This document shows, piece by piece, positions 1-7,831 of a DNA stretch of 64,000 nt. A program made the position numbers and the translations under genes. This DNA is from Prochlorococcus sp. AG-442-M23 (GTDB lineage: Bacteria > Cyanobacteriota > Cyanobacteriia > PCC-6307 > Cyanobiaceae): NCBI GenBank assembly GCA_003209655.1, contig QCPW01000004.1, positions 104,029 to 168,028 of the forward strand. Direction: 5' to 3'. The notes under the pieces were generated by a model. The model saw nothing but the letters and a program-made list of their open reading frames with translations, ran no database searches and had not been told where the DNA came from. Every line of letters begins with the position of its first letter. The first letter of the stretch is position 1.

Positions 1-135
1 CATGCCCAATGAATCAAGTATACGGACTTGCTTGCCTAGAGTTGGGCTAATTATTTCCCTAATATATAATTTTTTATTTATCTTTTCATAATTAAAAAAT
101 TTTTAGATTTTTTATTTTATTAGGTTTCTTGAAGG
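1..135. other. window edge, no supported gene
   Basis: No convincing gene is visible here. On the minus strand an open frame without a start codon runs off the left edge (reading roughly ISPTLGKQVRILDSLGM). It could be the beginning of a gene cut by the window, but the upstream frame has a stop and no ATG, GTG or TTG in a good position, so it is left unassigned. Confidence 0.3.
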
Positions 136-390
136 TCAATTCTCAGCGGTTTTTAATATCCTTTCTACAGTATCTGCATTGATTATTATAATCTCTCCAT
201 TATCAATATTTGCTATTTGAAATAAGGTCCATGAATTTGGATTCCTCGCTCCTCCTATACAGTTAATCACTAGCCCAACCCAATAATCATGACGACCGTT
301 TTGAGTATTATCTGACGCCATTCCATCTCTAATTATTACATAATCACCAGGCTTGACGATAAGGAATTCATAAGCTTCTGGAAAGCCCAT
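136..390 (-). CDS. DUF3104 family small protein
   Basis: An 84 aa soluble protein with ATG start. The pattern PGDYVIIRDG near residue 15, DYWVGLVI near 35, GGARNP and LFQIANIDNG towards the C-terminus matches what I remember of DUF3104, a family largely restricted to marine picocyanobacteria. The fold looks like a small beta-barrel, with alternating hydrophobic residues and no membrane segment. Its function is unknown. Assignment to the family is from memory of the motif, not from a search. Confidence 0.75.
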   Translation of the reverse strand: MGFPEAYEFLIVKPGDYVIIRDGMASDNTQNGRHDYWVGLVINCIGGARNPNSWTLFQIANIDNGEIIIINADTVERILKTAEN

Positions 391-586
391 AATATAAGAA
401 TAAGAACTTTAGTAGTACAAATATACTATATAACCTAAATTGGCGGCCTTAGTGCCAAGACAATATTAATTATGTAAAAGTATAAATTTAAAAATAAAAA
501 GCAATCTATTAAGATTTGGTGTATTTGTAGCTATGATAATTATCTTTATCTATAAATTATGATTCCATTAAAATAAGGATGATTAA

Positions 587-610
587 AAATAAATAAATAA
601 ATAAATAAAT
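587..610. repeat. AAAT tandem repeat (6 units)
   Basis: Six perfect AAAT units lie just downstream of the stop of the hli-like gene. This is a simple AT-rich microsatellite; no function is evident. Confidence 0.9.
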
Positions 611-617
611 TTATCTT

Positions 618-752
618 TTAAATAAAAATAGATTTAAGTTGATCAAGAATACCAGTATGACTAGATACTAATTTCGTAAATAGTAGGTACATTAAGCCTA
701 CCATGGCAATTCTTCCGTTAAATTTTTCCAAAAGTTTTAATTTCTTAAACAA
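618..752 (-). CDS. hli: short high-light-inducible protein (Hli)
   Basis: A 44 aa protein missing from the ORF track because it has no early ATG; it begins with TTG (MFKKLKLLEKFNGRIAMVG). The segment EKFNGRIAMVGLM is the Hli/CAB signature (E-x-x-N-G-R-x-A-M-x-G), which binds chlorophyll and forms the single membrane helix. Hli proteins sit in thylakoid membranes near photosystem II and protect against excess light. This copy is shorter than most because the N-terminal extension is nearly absent. Immediately upstream of the TTG lies a run of 16 A on the coding strand, in frame and open. The real start could therefore lie further upstream, or the tract could vary in length and alter the frame. 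Confidence 0.72.
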   Translation of the reverse strand: MFKKLKLLEKFNGRIAMVGLMYLLFTKLVSSHTGILDQLKSIFI

Positions 753-899
753 TTTTTTTTTTTTTTTTCTAACTAAAACTTAGCGGCTTATCGCAATAAT
801 ATAGTATCAATTGTTTCTAAAAGAAAAATATATTTTAATCAAAAAGATTTAAGGACTCAGCGTTGACGCAGAGTACAAATGAATAAATATTGGAGAAGC

Positions 900-1037
900 C
901 TAAAGCCAACCCTCTTTCATTTTTAAATAAAGTTTTTCTGTCTCTGCAGAATAAATATTACTCTCTTGATATGATTGCTGCTGCTGCTGCTGCTGCTGCT
1001 GAGTGGAATCGCTCTTTTTAGTTTGAACTTCGCTCAT
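900..1037 (-). CDS. 45 aa polyglutamine-containing small protein
   Basis: ATG-started 45 aa ORF too short for the track: MSEVQTKKSDST, then nine consecutive Gln, then SYQESNIYSAETEKLYLKMKEGWL. Eight of the Gln codons are identical CAG, giving a (CTG)8 microsatellite on the plus strand. The flanks are hydrophilic and look like real coding sequence, with an aromatic C-terminal segment. There is no signal peptide or membrane helix. Function unknown. A near-perfect trinucleotide repeat in a small, AT-rich cyanobacterial gene suggests the tract length varies between strains. Confidence 0.6.
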   Translation of the reverse strand: MSEVQTKKSDSTQQQQQQQQQSYQESNIYSAETEKLYLKMKEGWL

Positions 1038-1157
1038 TAAAACAATTAAAAATTTATGTGTTTATTCTCTCATATTTAAAGCTTTTTTTGTTTAATCCAA
1101 TTATTAAATTTTATTTAAATTTTATTTTTTCTAATCCCCCCCCTATTTCAAAAAAAA

Positions 1158-1259
1158 TTATTTAGCAACATTAGTTTTGGCGTATAAAAATTTAACCTCC
1201 CAGTAAATTATTCCTAGAAAAATTGAACTTGCAAGGAGAATCTCAGAGATGGTTAGCAT
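1158..1259 (-). CDS. 33 aa single-helix membrane microprotein
   Basis: A 33 aa ORF (MLTISEILLASSIFLGIIYW...) with one predicted transmembrane helix at residues 4-20 and a short basic tail. It is not in the ORF track. The composition resembles the many tiny thylakoid or membrane proteins of picocyanobacteria, but I do not recognise it as a known Psb, Psa or Pet subunit. Whether it is expressed is inferred only from the clean ATG and hydrophobic pattern. Confidence 0.45.
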   Translation of the reverse strand: MLTISEILLASSIFLGIIYWEVKFLYAKTNVAK

Positions 1260-1400
1260 AGCTTTATCATTACTAATTTAATTTTCGTATCAATTTACAC
1301 AGAATGCAATAGGTACTATTTACATTTTTAATTTTAAAAATCTTGTTCAGTTAAATAAATCTTTAAATAATATAGACTTAAAAAAACTCTAAACTCTTTT

Positions 1401-1829
1401 GTGGGAAATTCTATAAACTTATCCATCTTGATACCCTTAATGCCAATGGTTATGGCTTTATTTATATTAATTTTATTAGTAAGTTTCAATAGAACCATAA
1501 ATAGACTAACTAAACCAGTAAGCTTTCTTATAGTTTTTTCATCATTGGGATCTGCTCTGATAGGTACATATCTTTATTTAAAAAAAATTGAAGGCGAATT
1601 GTTTTTATCTAATTATCTAAGAATACTTGAAAGTAGAAATTTAGTTCTTCATTTAAATTCGCTAACTGAAAAAATTTCAATATGTTTGAACGTAATAATG
1701 GCAATAATAATTGGAGTACTCTTTTACAAATTGCCTAGACAAAAAGGTTATGTCTCATTGTTGATCATCATTAGCTTGATTTCTTCTTCAATAATATTTG
1801 CAGTAATGTTTTTAGATTTTAAATCTTAA
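1401..1829 (+). CDS. polytopic membrane protein, weakly NDH-1 subunit-like
   Basis: A 142 aa protein with GTG start and four likely membrane helices (about residues 8-28, 40-60, 92-112, 120-138). The N-terminus (LSILIPLMPMVMALFILIL) and the alternation of helices resemble the first part of NuoL/NdhF-type antiporter-like subunits. It is far too short to be one and lacks the conserved proton-channel Lys/Glu region. It stands next to, and convergent with, the PTOX gene, so a role in plastoquinone electron flow is conceivable but is only a guess. Confidence 0.6.
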   Translation: MGNSINLSILIPLMPMVMALFILILLVSFNRTINRLTKPVSFLIVFSSLGSALIGTYLYLKKIEGELFLSNYLRILESRNLVLHLNSLTEKISICLNVIMAIIIGVLFYKLPRQKGYVSLLIIISLISSSIIFAVMFLDFKS

Positions 1830-1830
1830 T

Positions 1831-2340
1831 TTAGGATTGAGATATCATAGCTAAGGCTTCATTAAGTTCTTCAACATGACTAAGTTCGTCTTGTGCAATT
1901 TCCTTTATTTTTTGATCATGAGGATGCGTTTTTAAGTATTTTGTATAAGTATTAAATGCATGCTCTTCAATTTTTATATTTACATCATAAGCATTGGTTG
2001 GAGAACAAAAATAATAAATAACCATTATCCAATAATAGACAAGTACAAGGTGCCTTGCTAAAAATCTATCGATCCAAAACTTATCTCCACCTCTTCTTTC
2101 CATTTCTTTTAGATGCTCTGTTTCGTTTATTGCTTGATAAAAATGTTCTTTCATTAGAAACATTGTCGAGTCATTTTTTATTCCAAGTGATTCTTTAAAA
2201 TGAAGAACAGATAGAAAAGCAAAATAAGGTGATCTTGCTATAACTTCTAATACCCAGAATCTTTGTAAATGCCTATTTGAATAAATAAAGTCAAGAACTT
2301 TAACTGTGCTATTCAGAATAAATGAATTAATTGTTTTCAT
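1831..2340 (-). CDS. plastoquinol terminal oxidase (PTOX/alternative oxidase)
   Basis: A 169 aa di-iron oxidase that oxidises plastoquinol and reduces oxygen to water at the thylakoid membrane, acting as a safety valve for photosynthetic electrons. The family signature is clear: RFWVLEVIARSPYFAFLSVLHFKESLG, with the first iron-ligand Glu in LEVIARSPYF. It continues with NETEHL (Glu and His ligands), ERRGGDKFWIDRFLARH, IEEHAFNTY (Glu ligand) and DELSHVEE (Glu and His ligands). All six expected ligands are present, so the enzyme should be active. The length is about that of the compact cyanobacterial/phage forms. PTOX is known in high-light Prochlorococcus and some cyanophages, which supports the organism call. 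Confidence 0.93.
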   Translation of the reverse strand: MKTINSFILNSTVKVLDFIYSNRHLQRFWVLEVIARSPYFAFLSVLHFKESLGIKNDSTMFLMKEHFYQAINETEHLKEMERRGGDKFWIDRFLARHLVLVYYWIMVIYYFCSPTNAYDVNIKIEEHAFNTYTKYLKTHPHDQKIKEIAQDELSHVEELNEALAMISQS

Positions 2341-2506
2341 AAGAACCTCTTCATTATGTATTAAGTATAATTACTTAATTTGTGCAAGTTCATGCTTTTG
2401 CGTTTCAATTAATCAAAATTTAATATTTTAAAAATTTAAGCAATTCAGAATTAAGTCTTGAAAAAATTTTTTTTTAATGCATATTTTGAATAGTTAACTT
2501 TTTTAA

Positions 2507-2647
2507 ATGACTTCAACTGAAAAGATTGCTAATGCGAAAAAAAGAATTAATGAATTAGAGAGACTAATTAAATATTGGGATAATACAGAAGAAAAAAAAA
2601 TTAATAAAATAGATTTTGAATTAAATAATAATAAGGTTCCAGCATAG
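2507..2647 (+). CDS. 46 aa charged small protein
   Basis: ATG-started 46 aa ORF below the track cut-off (MTSTEKIANAKKRINELERL...). The first 30 residues form a strongly amphipathic, coiled-coil-like helix rich in Lys, Glu and Leu; the tail is Asn/Lys-rich. No membrane segment. Typical of small conserved hypothetical proteins in this genus; not recognised. Confidence 0.5.
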   Translation: MTSTEKIANAKKRINELERLIKYWDNTEEKKINKIDFELNNNKVPA

Positions 2648-2798
2648 TTATTTTGAGTTTGGGATCATATTTAATTAGTTTTTTTATATTTGGTACATTA
2701 TTTAATTGTTAAATATTAATATTATGCATGTTTTGCCTACTTAGAGCATTTAAACCTATTTTCAAATTTCTAAATTACAAATAATGTAATTAGATATT

Positions 2799-2921
2799 AT
2801 GTCTCATATGAATACATTTTCTAATAAATACTTTTTCCCAATTAAATTGTTGCCCTGGATATTTTGGACAATAATCTCAGTTTTTAGTGTTTATTTATTC
2901 ACTAATGCATGGATGAATTAG
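2799..2921 (+). CDS. 40 aa single-helix membrane microprotein
   Basis: A 40 aa ORF beginning MSHMNTFSNKYFF with one hydrophobic helix (about LLPWIFWTIISVFSVYLF) and a short polar C-terminus. Trp- and Phe-rich, as in small thylakoid proteins, but not a subunit I can name. Convergent with the next gene. Confidence 0.5.
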   Translation: MSHMNTFSNKYFFPIKLLPWIFWTIISVFSVYLFTNAWMN

Positions 2922-2936
2922 AAATTAAATGATTTA

Positions 2937-3245
2937 CTAGCTCCTTTTAATCCAATCTGGTGAACCTCCAAACCAGTCAGATATATCATCTTTTTTGGGA
3001 TCGAAATGGTTTTCTTTGTCTAAACCGTCAATTCCCATTGATTGCAATAGGCCATTAATATTACTTTCACTCTGTATTCCATGTCTTCTGATGCTATTTG
3101 CTTTTTTTAGCCAAAGAGATATTGTCGAGCTATGTTTTGCATATTTTTCAATATATATTCTTTCTTTTAGTGAAACTTCTTTATCTAAAGATATTCTTCT
3201 AATTATTTCTTGGATTTTCAATCTTTTTTGATTACTTAAAAGCAT
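2937..3245 (-). CDS. conserved hypothetical protein, 102 aa
   Basis: A soluble, mostly helical 102 aa protein. The N-terminal half is basic and rich in Ile/Leu/Lys (KRLKIQEIIRRISLDKEVSLKERIYIEKYAKH). The C-terminal half ends in a distinctive acidic-aromatic motif, DDISDWFGGSPDWIKRS. I do not recognise the family; similar small proteins appear across picocyanobacteria. The opposite-strand ORF at 2995-3231 is a shadow. Confidence 0.65.
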   Translation of the reverse strand: MLLSNQKRLKIQEIIRRISLDKEVSLKERIYIEKYAKHSSTISLWLKKANSIRRHGIQSESNINGLLQSMGIDGLDKENHFDPKKDDISDWFGGSPDWIKRS

Positions 3246-3535
3246 AAGAAAATTAATAACTAAATTTTTTATAGAACTCTTATTACTAAATATCTTGTCA
3301 ATATTAATTTCAAGAAATTTCTCTTATTTAAAGGCTTTTTGAGGAGATTAGTTTCGAACTGCTAATATAAGTGGTTTTTTAGTCTTTATTGATACCAAGA
3401 AATATATAAATATCTTATGATTTTTTTAAGATATATAAAAAATTTTAAACTTTTATACGGGATAAGGACTTATTGAAAGAAATAATTGCAAAATAGTATT
3501 CCTGTACTATTATTAGTACAGATGTATTATTAGTT

Positions 3536-3736
3536 ATGAAAATTTTTTCTTCTTCACCATACGCTACATTTAATTCCAAAGAATGGGACTCTCTATCGAG
3601 AATAAATCATAAGTTCTCTGATACTCCCATTAAAATTAGCAAAAGGTATTTCGGCACTTTAAAAAAAACTAAATCTACTAAAAAAGTACGAGAGAAGAAT
3701 GATTTACCTAAACAAATACAACTTGCTTTCACCTGA
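3536..3736 (+). CDS. 66 aa basic hypothetical protein
   Basis: ATG-started 66 aa ORF, Lys/Ser-rich and without a membrane segment. A possible -10-like TATTAT-type sequence and two copies of the word 'tgtact/gtacag' lie just upstream. Function unknown; it may be lineage-specific. Confidence 0.5.
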   Translation: MKIFSSSPYATFNSKEWDSLSRINHKFSDTPIKISKRYFGTLKKTKSTKKVREKNDLPKQIQLAFT

Positions 3737-3826
3737 TTAAAAATTGCAACTAATACTTTTTTTTCAAAAACTATTTTAAGGCAACCTATTGTTTGTTAGA
3801 TTAGGAGAAATACTAAAGGTTTTAAT

Positions 3827-4126
3827 TTGTCTGTAGATCGTGAACTTTTGAAAGAAGTTACTCAAGAACTTTGGAATACTGTTAAAAAACTAAGGCCAGA
3901 AATTGATAGGCAAACCCGCCTTCAGCTAGTTTTAAAGGCTTTATTAACTATTGGTGATCTACCAGATCAAATGCAAGCTGCAATGGTAGTAGGCGTTTGT
4001 GCCGAAATGGATAAAAGCGATATTGAAAATATTGACTCTGATTCTAAGAGTAAAGAAGAAAGTGGTTCTAGTTCAATTGATACTTCTACTGGAAGAAAAG
4101 TAGTAAGAAGGAGTTCAGCAAAATAG
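3827..4126 (+). CDS. conserved hypothetical protein, 99 aa
   Basis: TTG-started 99 aa protein preceded by an AGGAG-type ribosome site (ttaggagaaa). Residues 1-65 form a compact helical domain (DRELLKEVTQELWNTVKKLRPEIDRQTRLQLVLKALLTIGD). The last 35 residues are a Ser/Lys/Glu-rich disordered tail ending in a basic patch, VVRRSSAK. The domain looks conserved in cyanobacteria, but I cannot name a function. Confidence 0.65.
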   Translation: MSVDRELLKEVTQELWNTVKKLRPEIDRQTRLQLVLKALLTIGDLPDQMQAAMVVGVCAEMDKSDIENIDSDSKSKEESGSSSIDTSTGRKVVRRSSAK

Positions 4127-4142
4127 AAACTTTTAGAGAAAG

Positions 4143-4346
4143 TTACCCTTTAACTTTTTTAGAATCGCTTTTAGCGAGCCTAAGAAATAAAAAATATGAA
4201 ATTACTAATAAAAGTGGTATAAAAATAGAATGCAAAGTCATCATTAATTCTGTTTGACTCATTCCTATAAGACTTGATTCACTTGGTAGCTGCTCTGACC
4301 AGGTACCAGCTAAATGCCATGCTTGAGGAATAGATAAGAGAAACAT
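4143..4346 (-). CDS. 67 aa membrane protein
   Basis: A 67 aa protein with one clear transmembrane helix (about residues 38-57, LHSIFIPLLLVISYFLFLRL). Before it lies an aromatic N-terminal segment, IPQAWHLAGTWSEQLPSES, likely on the lumen or periplasmic side; the C-terminal tail is basic (SDSKKVKG) and cytoplasmic. It looks like a conserved cyanobacterial membrane protein without assigned function. Confidence 0.65.
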   Translation of the reverse strand: MFLLSIPQAWHLAGTWSEQLPSESSLIGMSQTELMMTLHSIFIPLLLVISYFLFLRLAKSDSKKVKG

Positions 4347-4463
4347 ATAAATCCTATAAGTAAAAATTATATTTAGATAAAGAATATCATTTTAAAAATA
4401 AATTGCTGTTTATCTACTTATTTCTTAACTTAATTATTATTTTATTAAAAAAGTCGAATATTT

Positions 4464-5993
4464 TTAAAGATCTATCATTTTAAGTAGATTTTTATACGCC
4501 TTATTCCCAATTATTTGTTCGGCAGCATATGCTCCGCTTGCTGAAACTGCAGGTATACCTATTCCTGGGAAAGTACTTGCGCCACAAGATAGTAAATTCT
4601 TAACAGGTGTTTTACACCCAGGAAATAGACCTTGGGCTGCCGATAAGGCTGGGCCATAGCTACCGCAAGAAGTATTTGTAAATTTTTTATGAGTTAAAGG
4701 AGTGCCAAATAACTTGATTTCAATTCTGTTATCTATATCAGGAATTATTTTTCTCAAAGATTTTAGAAATATTGAACACCTTTCTTCTTTAAGATTTTTG
4801 TAAGTCGACTCATGTGGTTTTAAATTCTCCCAAATTTCCCATGGCTCATTTGCAGGAGTATATCCATGTAGGACATGTTTTCCTTTTGGTGCCATACCAC
4901 TGTCTAATACAGAAGGGATAGAGAAAACTGCTACGTTTCTTTCTGCTGTAATTCCTCTATTCCAATCATCAACGTGTATTGCATGAATAGGTAAATTTTG
5001 AAGCCCAGACGCATCAAAACCTAAATGTATATGCAGAAAAGAACCACATTTTTTAATGTTTTCAGCCTTTGGAGTCCATTTTTTTGTAATTTCTCTTGGA
5101 ATTAATTTTCTTGAAGTCCAAGCATCAGTGTTCATTACAACAAAGTCTGAAATAAATTTGGATCCATTTTCTAGTGTTACTCCAGAGGCCATATTCTGAC
5201 TGAAATTTATCGAATCTACTTTAGAAGAAAGAATTAATTCACCGCCATTTTTTTTTAAAGCATTAACTAAAGCTTTTACTATGCTTTCACTTCCTCCCTT
5301 TGGATATTCTAAGTATGATTCAGGATCAAACCATTCATCGAATAAACTTGCCATAGCAGCAGAATTTGTATCATGCATTGGCATTCCACTTATTAAAAAA
5401 CTGAGTAAATCAACCCAATTTCTTAGAAAAGGATCTTTTAGGTGATTGTCGACAATATCCCCAAAACCCCCATTGATTTTTGGCAGTAAATTTATATTTG
5501 GTATGAATTTAGATGCTAATCTAATAATTTCCAAAAAGTTCATAGTTTCAGGTGAGTTCGAGAGGAGAGGGATTTCACTAACTATTTGACTAAGAGGTTT
5601 TATTGCTGACAAAAAAGAATTCCATTCTTTAACTGATTTATCCCCTCTTAATAAACTTATTCTCTTTTTAAATGGCTCTTGTCCTACTTCTAAATTAAAT
5701 TCCCCTTCAGGAACACTTACATGCCATCCTTGGTATTTTATAAGTTCAACCTTTTCGTCGAGTAATTTTAATATTTGGCCTAAAGGATTTGTTGTAGGCC
5801 ATTTGCTAATACCACTCCATAATGAAGGACCAGATTCAAACTTGTAACCCTTAATATTAAAACTATGAGCAACGCCTCCAGGTTGACTATGAGCTTCAAG
5901 TATTAGGACTTTTTTACCAGATAATGAAAGTATTGAACCACAACACAAACCCCCTATACCGCTACCAATAATTATTACATCATATTTACTCAT
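4464..5993 (-). CDS. crtH: carotenoid cis-trans isomerase, CrtH-like
   Basis: A 509 aa FAD-dependent enzyme of the phytoene desaturase/CRTISO family. It starts with a dinucleotide-binding fold (DVIIIGSGIGGLCCGSILSLSGKKVLILEAH, then QPGGVAHSF) and ends with the second FAD-binding stretch (CGASTFPGIGIPAVSASGAYAAEQI). CRTISO enzymes convert poly-cis lycopene intermediates to all-trans lycopene in carotenoid synthesis. Length and the cyanobacterial context favour CrtH over the bacterial CrtI desaturase; a related paralogue acting on another substrate cannot be excluded. Confidence 0.8.
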   Translation of the reverse strand: MSKYDVIIIGSGIGGLCCGSILSLSGKKVLILEAHSQPGGVAHSFNIKGYKFESGPSLWSGISKWPTTNPLGQILKLLDEKVELIKYQGWHVSVPEGEFNLEVGQEPFKKRISLLRGDKSVKEWNSFLSAIKPLSQIVSEIPLLSNSPETMNFLEIIRLASKFIPNINLLPKINGGFGDIVDNHLKDPFLRNWVDLLSFLISGMPMHDTNSAAMASLFDEWFDPESYLEYPKGGSESIVKALVNALKKNGGELILSSKVDSINFSQNMASGVTLENGSKFISDFVVMNTDAWTSRKLIPREITKKWTPKAENIKKCGSFLHIHLGFDASGLQNLPIHAIHVDDWNRGITAERNVAVFSIPSVLDSGMAPKGKHVLHGYTPANEPWEIWENLKPHESTYKNLKEERCSIFLKSLRKIIPDIDNRIEIKLFGTPLTHKKFTNTSCGSYGPALSAAQGLFPGCKTPVKNLLSCGASTFPGIGIPAVSASGAYAAEQIIGNKAYKNLLKMIDL

Positions 5994-6018
5994 AAAACCT
6001 AAAGAGAAATCTTAAGGC

Positions 6019-6126
6019 TTAAACGAAATTGTTTGTGGTTGTGATACTTAGAACAACTGCAAGGAAGAAAATGTAAGGAACAGCTTTTAGTGGAACATAA
6101 CCTTGCTTTTTAGAAATAAAATCCAT
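6019..6126 (-). CDS. 35 aa single-helix membrane microprotein
   Basis: ATG ORF (MDFISKKQGYVPLKAVPYIFF...) with a basic start, one hydrophobic helix ending in VVLSI, and a polar TTTNNFV tail. It sits upstream of crtH on the same strand, with about 25 bp between its stop and the crtH start. Co-transcription with crtH is therefore likely, and it may be a thylakoid microprotein. Not recognised as a named photosystem subunit. Confidence 0.55.
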   Translation of the reverse strand: MDFISKKQGYVPLKAVPYIFFLAVVLSITTTNNFV

Positions 6127-6278
6127 CTTTTAGTTAATTTATGTAAACATATTAACTTAAATTTGTTACGAATGTGTAAATGTATTTGGTATTTTTAGAA
6201 ATGTTTTGAAACAAAGAAGAAGTTTTATTCTTTGTTTTATGGATATCTATTTATGATGAATAAGAAATTATATTTAAA

Positions 6279-6779
6279 ATGATTCTCGAGGTAAAAAAAT
6301 TACCACAATATAAAGATATAAAAAATTTAGAAACTATTTCTAAAAAAGATGGAAGTGGTATAAGAAATGAAGATTTAATAGGAACTTGGAAATTTAATTC
6401 TGTATGGAAGAAAGGCTCCGAAAAAATAGACAATATATCTAGTTCAATTCTTCAAGTATTATCAGCAAAATTAGAGATTAAGAAAAATCATTCTCAAAAT
6501 AATAACATAGAGTTTAGAATAAAAAATTCAATTAGTTTTGGGATTTTATCTATTATTTTTTGTGGTCAAGCATCAATAAAAGGTAAGAGACCACTGTTGG
6601 TTTTTTTCTTTGAGGACTTAATAATAAATTTCGGAAATTTTACCTTAGTTAATAAACCTTTAAAAAAACCAGAACAAAAGCAAATGCCTTTTTTCTCCCT
6701 AATAGCTATAAGTAAAGAAAATAATTGGATGTGTGCTAGAGGAAGAGGAGGAGGACTTGCAATATGGATTAAGTCTTAA
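6279..6779 (+). CDS. conserved hypothetical protein, 166 aa
   Basis: A soluble beta-rich 166 aa protein. The start LIGTWKFNSVWKKG near residue 33 and the end NNWMCARGRGGGLAIWIKS are its best landmarks. The layout (GTW motif, several beta strands, closing strand with Arg/Gly) resembles a small lipocalin/PAP-fibrillin-like barrel, but this is a shape impression only. The overlapping ORF at 6733-6957 is a shadow. Confidence 0.65.
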   Translation: MILEVKKLPQYKDIKNLETISKKDGSGIRNEDLIGTWKFNSVWKKGSEKIDNISSSILQVLSAKLEIKKNHSQNNNIEFRIKNSISFGILSIIFCGQASIKGKRPLLVFFFEDLIINFGNFTLVNKPLKKPEQKQMPFFSLIAISKENNWMCARGRGGGLAIWIKS

Positions 6780-6783
6780 TCTT

Positions 6784-6999
6784 TTAGTGATATTCACCAG
6801 GATGATCATTTTTTCTGACGGTAACCCTATCCACTTTTTGGCCATTAAATCTCAAAAGATCATCACCAGAGAAAACATATCCAAGTCTTTGGGCAATAAG
6901 AGCTACATCATCGGCAGTTGCAGAAGAAGTTACCTCTTTTCTCAATTTATCTTCTGACTGCATTTGTTTTAAAAAATTTCTTATTTCGGAGAAACTCAT
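6784..6999 (-). CDS. Nif11-domain small protein
   Basis: A 71 aa protein that matches the Nif11 family: SFSEIRNFLKQMQSEDKLRKEV, then TADDVALIAQRLGYVFSGDDL. This family serves as leader regions of ribosomal peptides or as small stand-alone proteins, and is expanded in marine picocyanobacteria. Here the C-terminus (VRKNDHPGEYH) has no cysteine-rich core and no double-glycine leader cut site, and no modifying enzyme is nearby. A stand-alone role is more likely than a peptide precursor. Confidence 0.8.
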   Translation of the reverse strand: MSFSEIRNFLKQMQSEDKLRKEVTSSATADDVALIAQRLGYVFSGDDLLRFNGQKVDRVTVRKNDHPGEYH

Positions 7000-7093
7000 T
7001 TTAATTTTTACCCATAATTTTATATTAAAGCCTTAGAAAAAATTAAAATTTTATTAAAAGACACTAAAACTAAATAAATACTATATTTAACAC

Positions 7094-7414
7094 ATGACTT
7101 ACTTATTTTTATATCTAGTTGGGATTGTTTTGATATGGTGGACATATCGTGTTGGTTGGATTGAGGCTTTAAAAACAGTAATTAAAGTTTTAGTTCCTTC
7201 AATTTTGATAATTTTATTCAATATCAAAGCAGGAAGATTACTCTTCAAAAATCCTTTTGTTGGATTATTAAGTGCTTTACCAACTTCAATTTTTATTTAT
7301 AGAGGTTCTCTTCCATTTGTTGCATCCATTAATAACTGGATTGACACAAAAAACAGTAATCATGAAGAATCTAAGGACGTAATTGATACTGATTCAATTC
7401 CCTTAGATGATTAA
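7094..7414 (+). CDS. 106 aa membrane protein
   Basis: Three hydrophobic segments (about residues 3-17, 30-47 and 56-76) followed by an acidic soluble tail (NHEESKDVIDTDSIPLDD). No catalytic motif seen. Conserved hypothetical membrane protein; convergent with the tatA operon. Confidence 0.6.
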   Translation: MTYLFLYLVGIVLIWWTYRVGWIEALKTVIKVLVPSILIILFNIKAGRLLFKNPFVGLLSALPTSIFIYRGSLPFVASINNWIDTKNSNHEESKDVIDTDSIPLDD

Positions 7415-7423
7415 TATCTTTAG

Positions 7424-7831
7424 CTAATCAAAACCTAGAAATAATTCTTTGTGCACTACAAGAACATCAAATAAAGATGTTCCATGGGAAGGACTTATTG
7501 GGATATTATCAACATTTAGTGCCTCTGCACATATTAGATGTCCATCCCATCTAGTATCATTTTCACTTATTTGAATTGACCAATTAATTACTTTTTTAAA
7601 ATGCTCAGGCATTTCTGATCCTATTTTTCTGCATATTTGGCAAAGATTTGTAAGAAGAGGTGGTTTTGATGGCCTTTTTAAATCTTTTACAAGACTTGGT
7701 TGGGTAAAAACACTGGTATATCTAATGTAGTCGATCAATTCATAATCTTTATCAGACAGTTCTGCTTTATTTAATGCGATTTCAAATTCTTCTAAAGGCG
7801 TAATTGGCCGCTTAATTATCTCATTTATCAT
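7424..7831 (-). CDS. conserved hypothetical protein, 135 aa, downstream of tatA
   Basis: A soluble, helical 135 aa protein with one Cys pair (LCQICRK) near the middle. Its start overlaps the end of tatA by 11 bp, so the two are probably translated together. This placement may mean a link to protein export, but the sequence gives no further hint. Confidence 0.65.
   Translation of the reverse strand: MINEIIKRPITPLEEFEIALNKAELSDKDYELIDYIRYTSVFTQPSLVKDLKRPSKPPLLTNLCQICRKIGSEMPEHFKKVINWSIQISENDTRWDGHLICAEALNVDNIPISPSHGTSLFDVLVVHKELFLGFD

Noticed and set aside
587-1000. CRISPR-like repeats near 600 and 980
   Set aside because: These are simple AAAT and CTG microsatellites without spacers; no cas genes in the window.
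2995-3231. Plus-strand hydrophobic ORF of 78 aa
   Set aside because: Lies fully opposite the 102 aa conserved protein and its hydrophobicity comes from the Lys/Glu codons of that gene.
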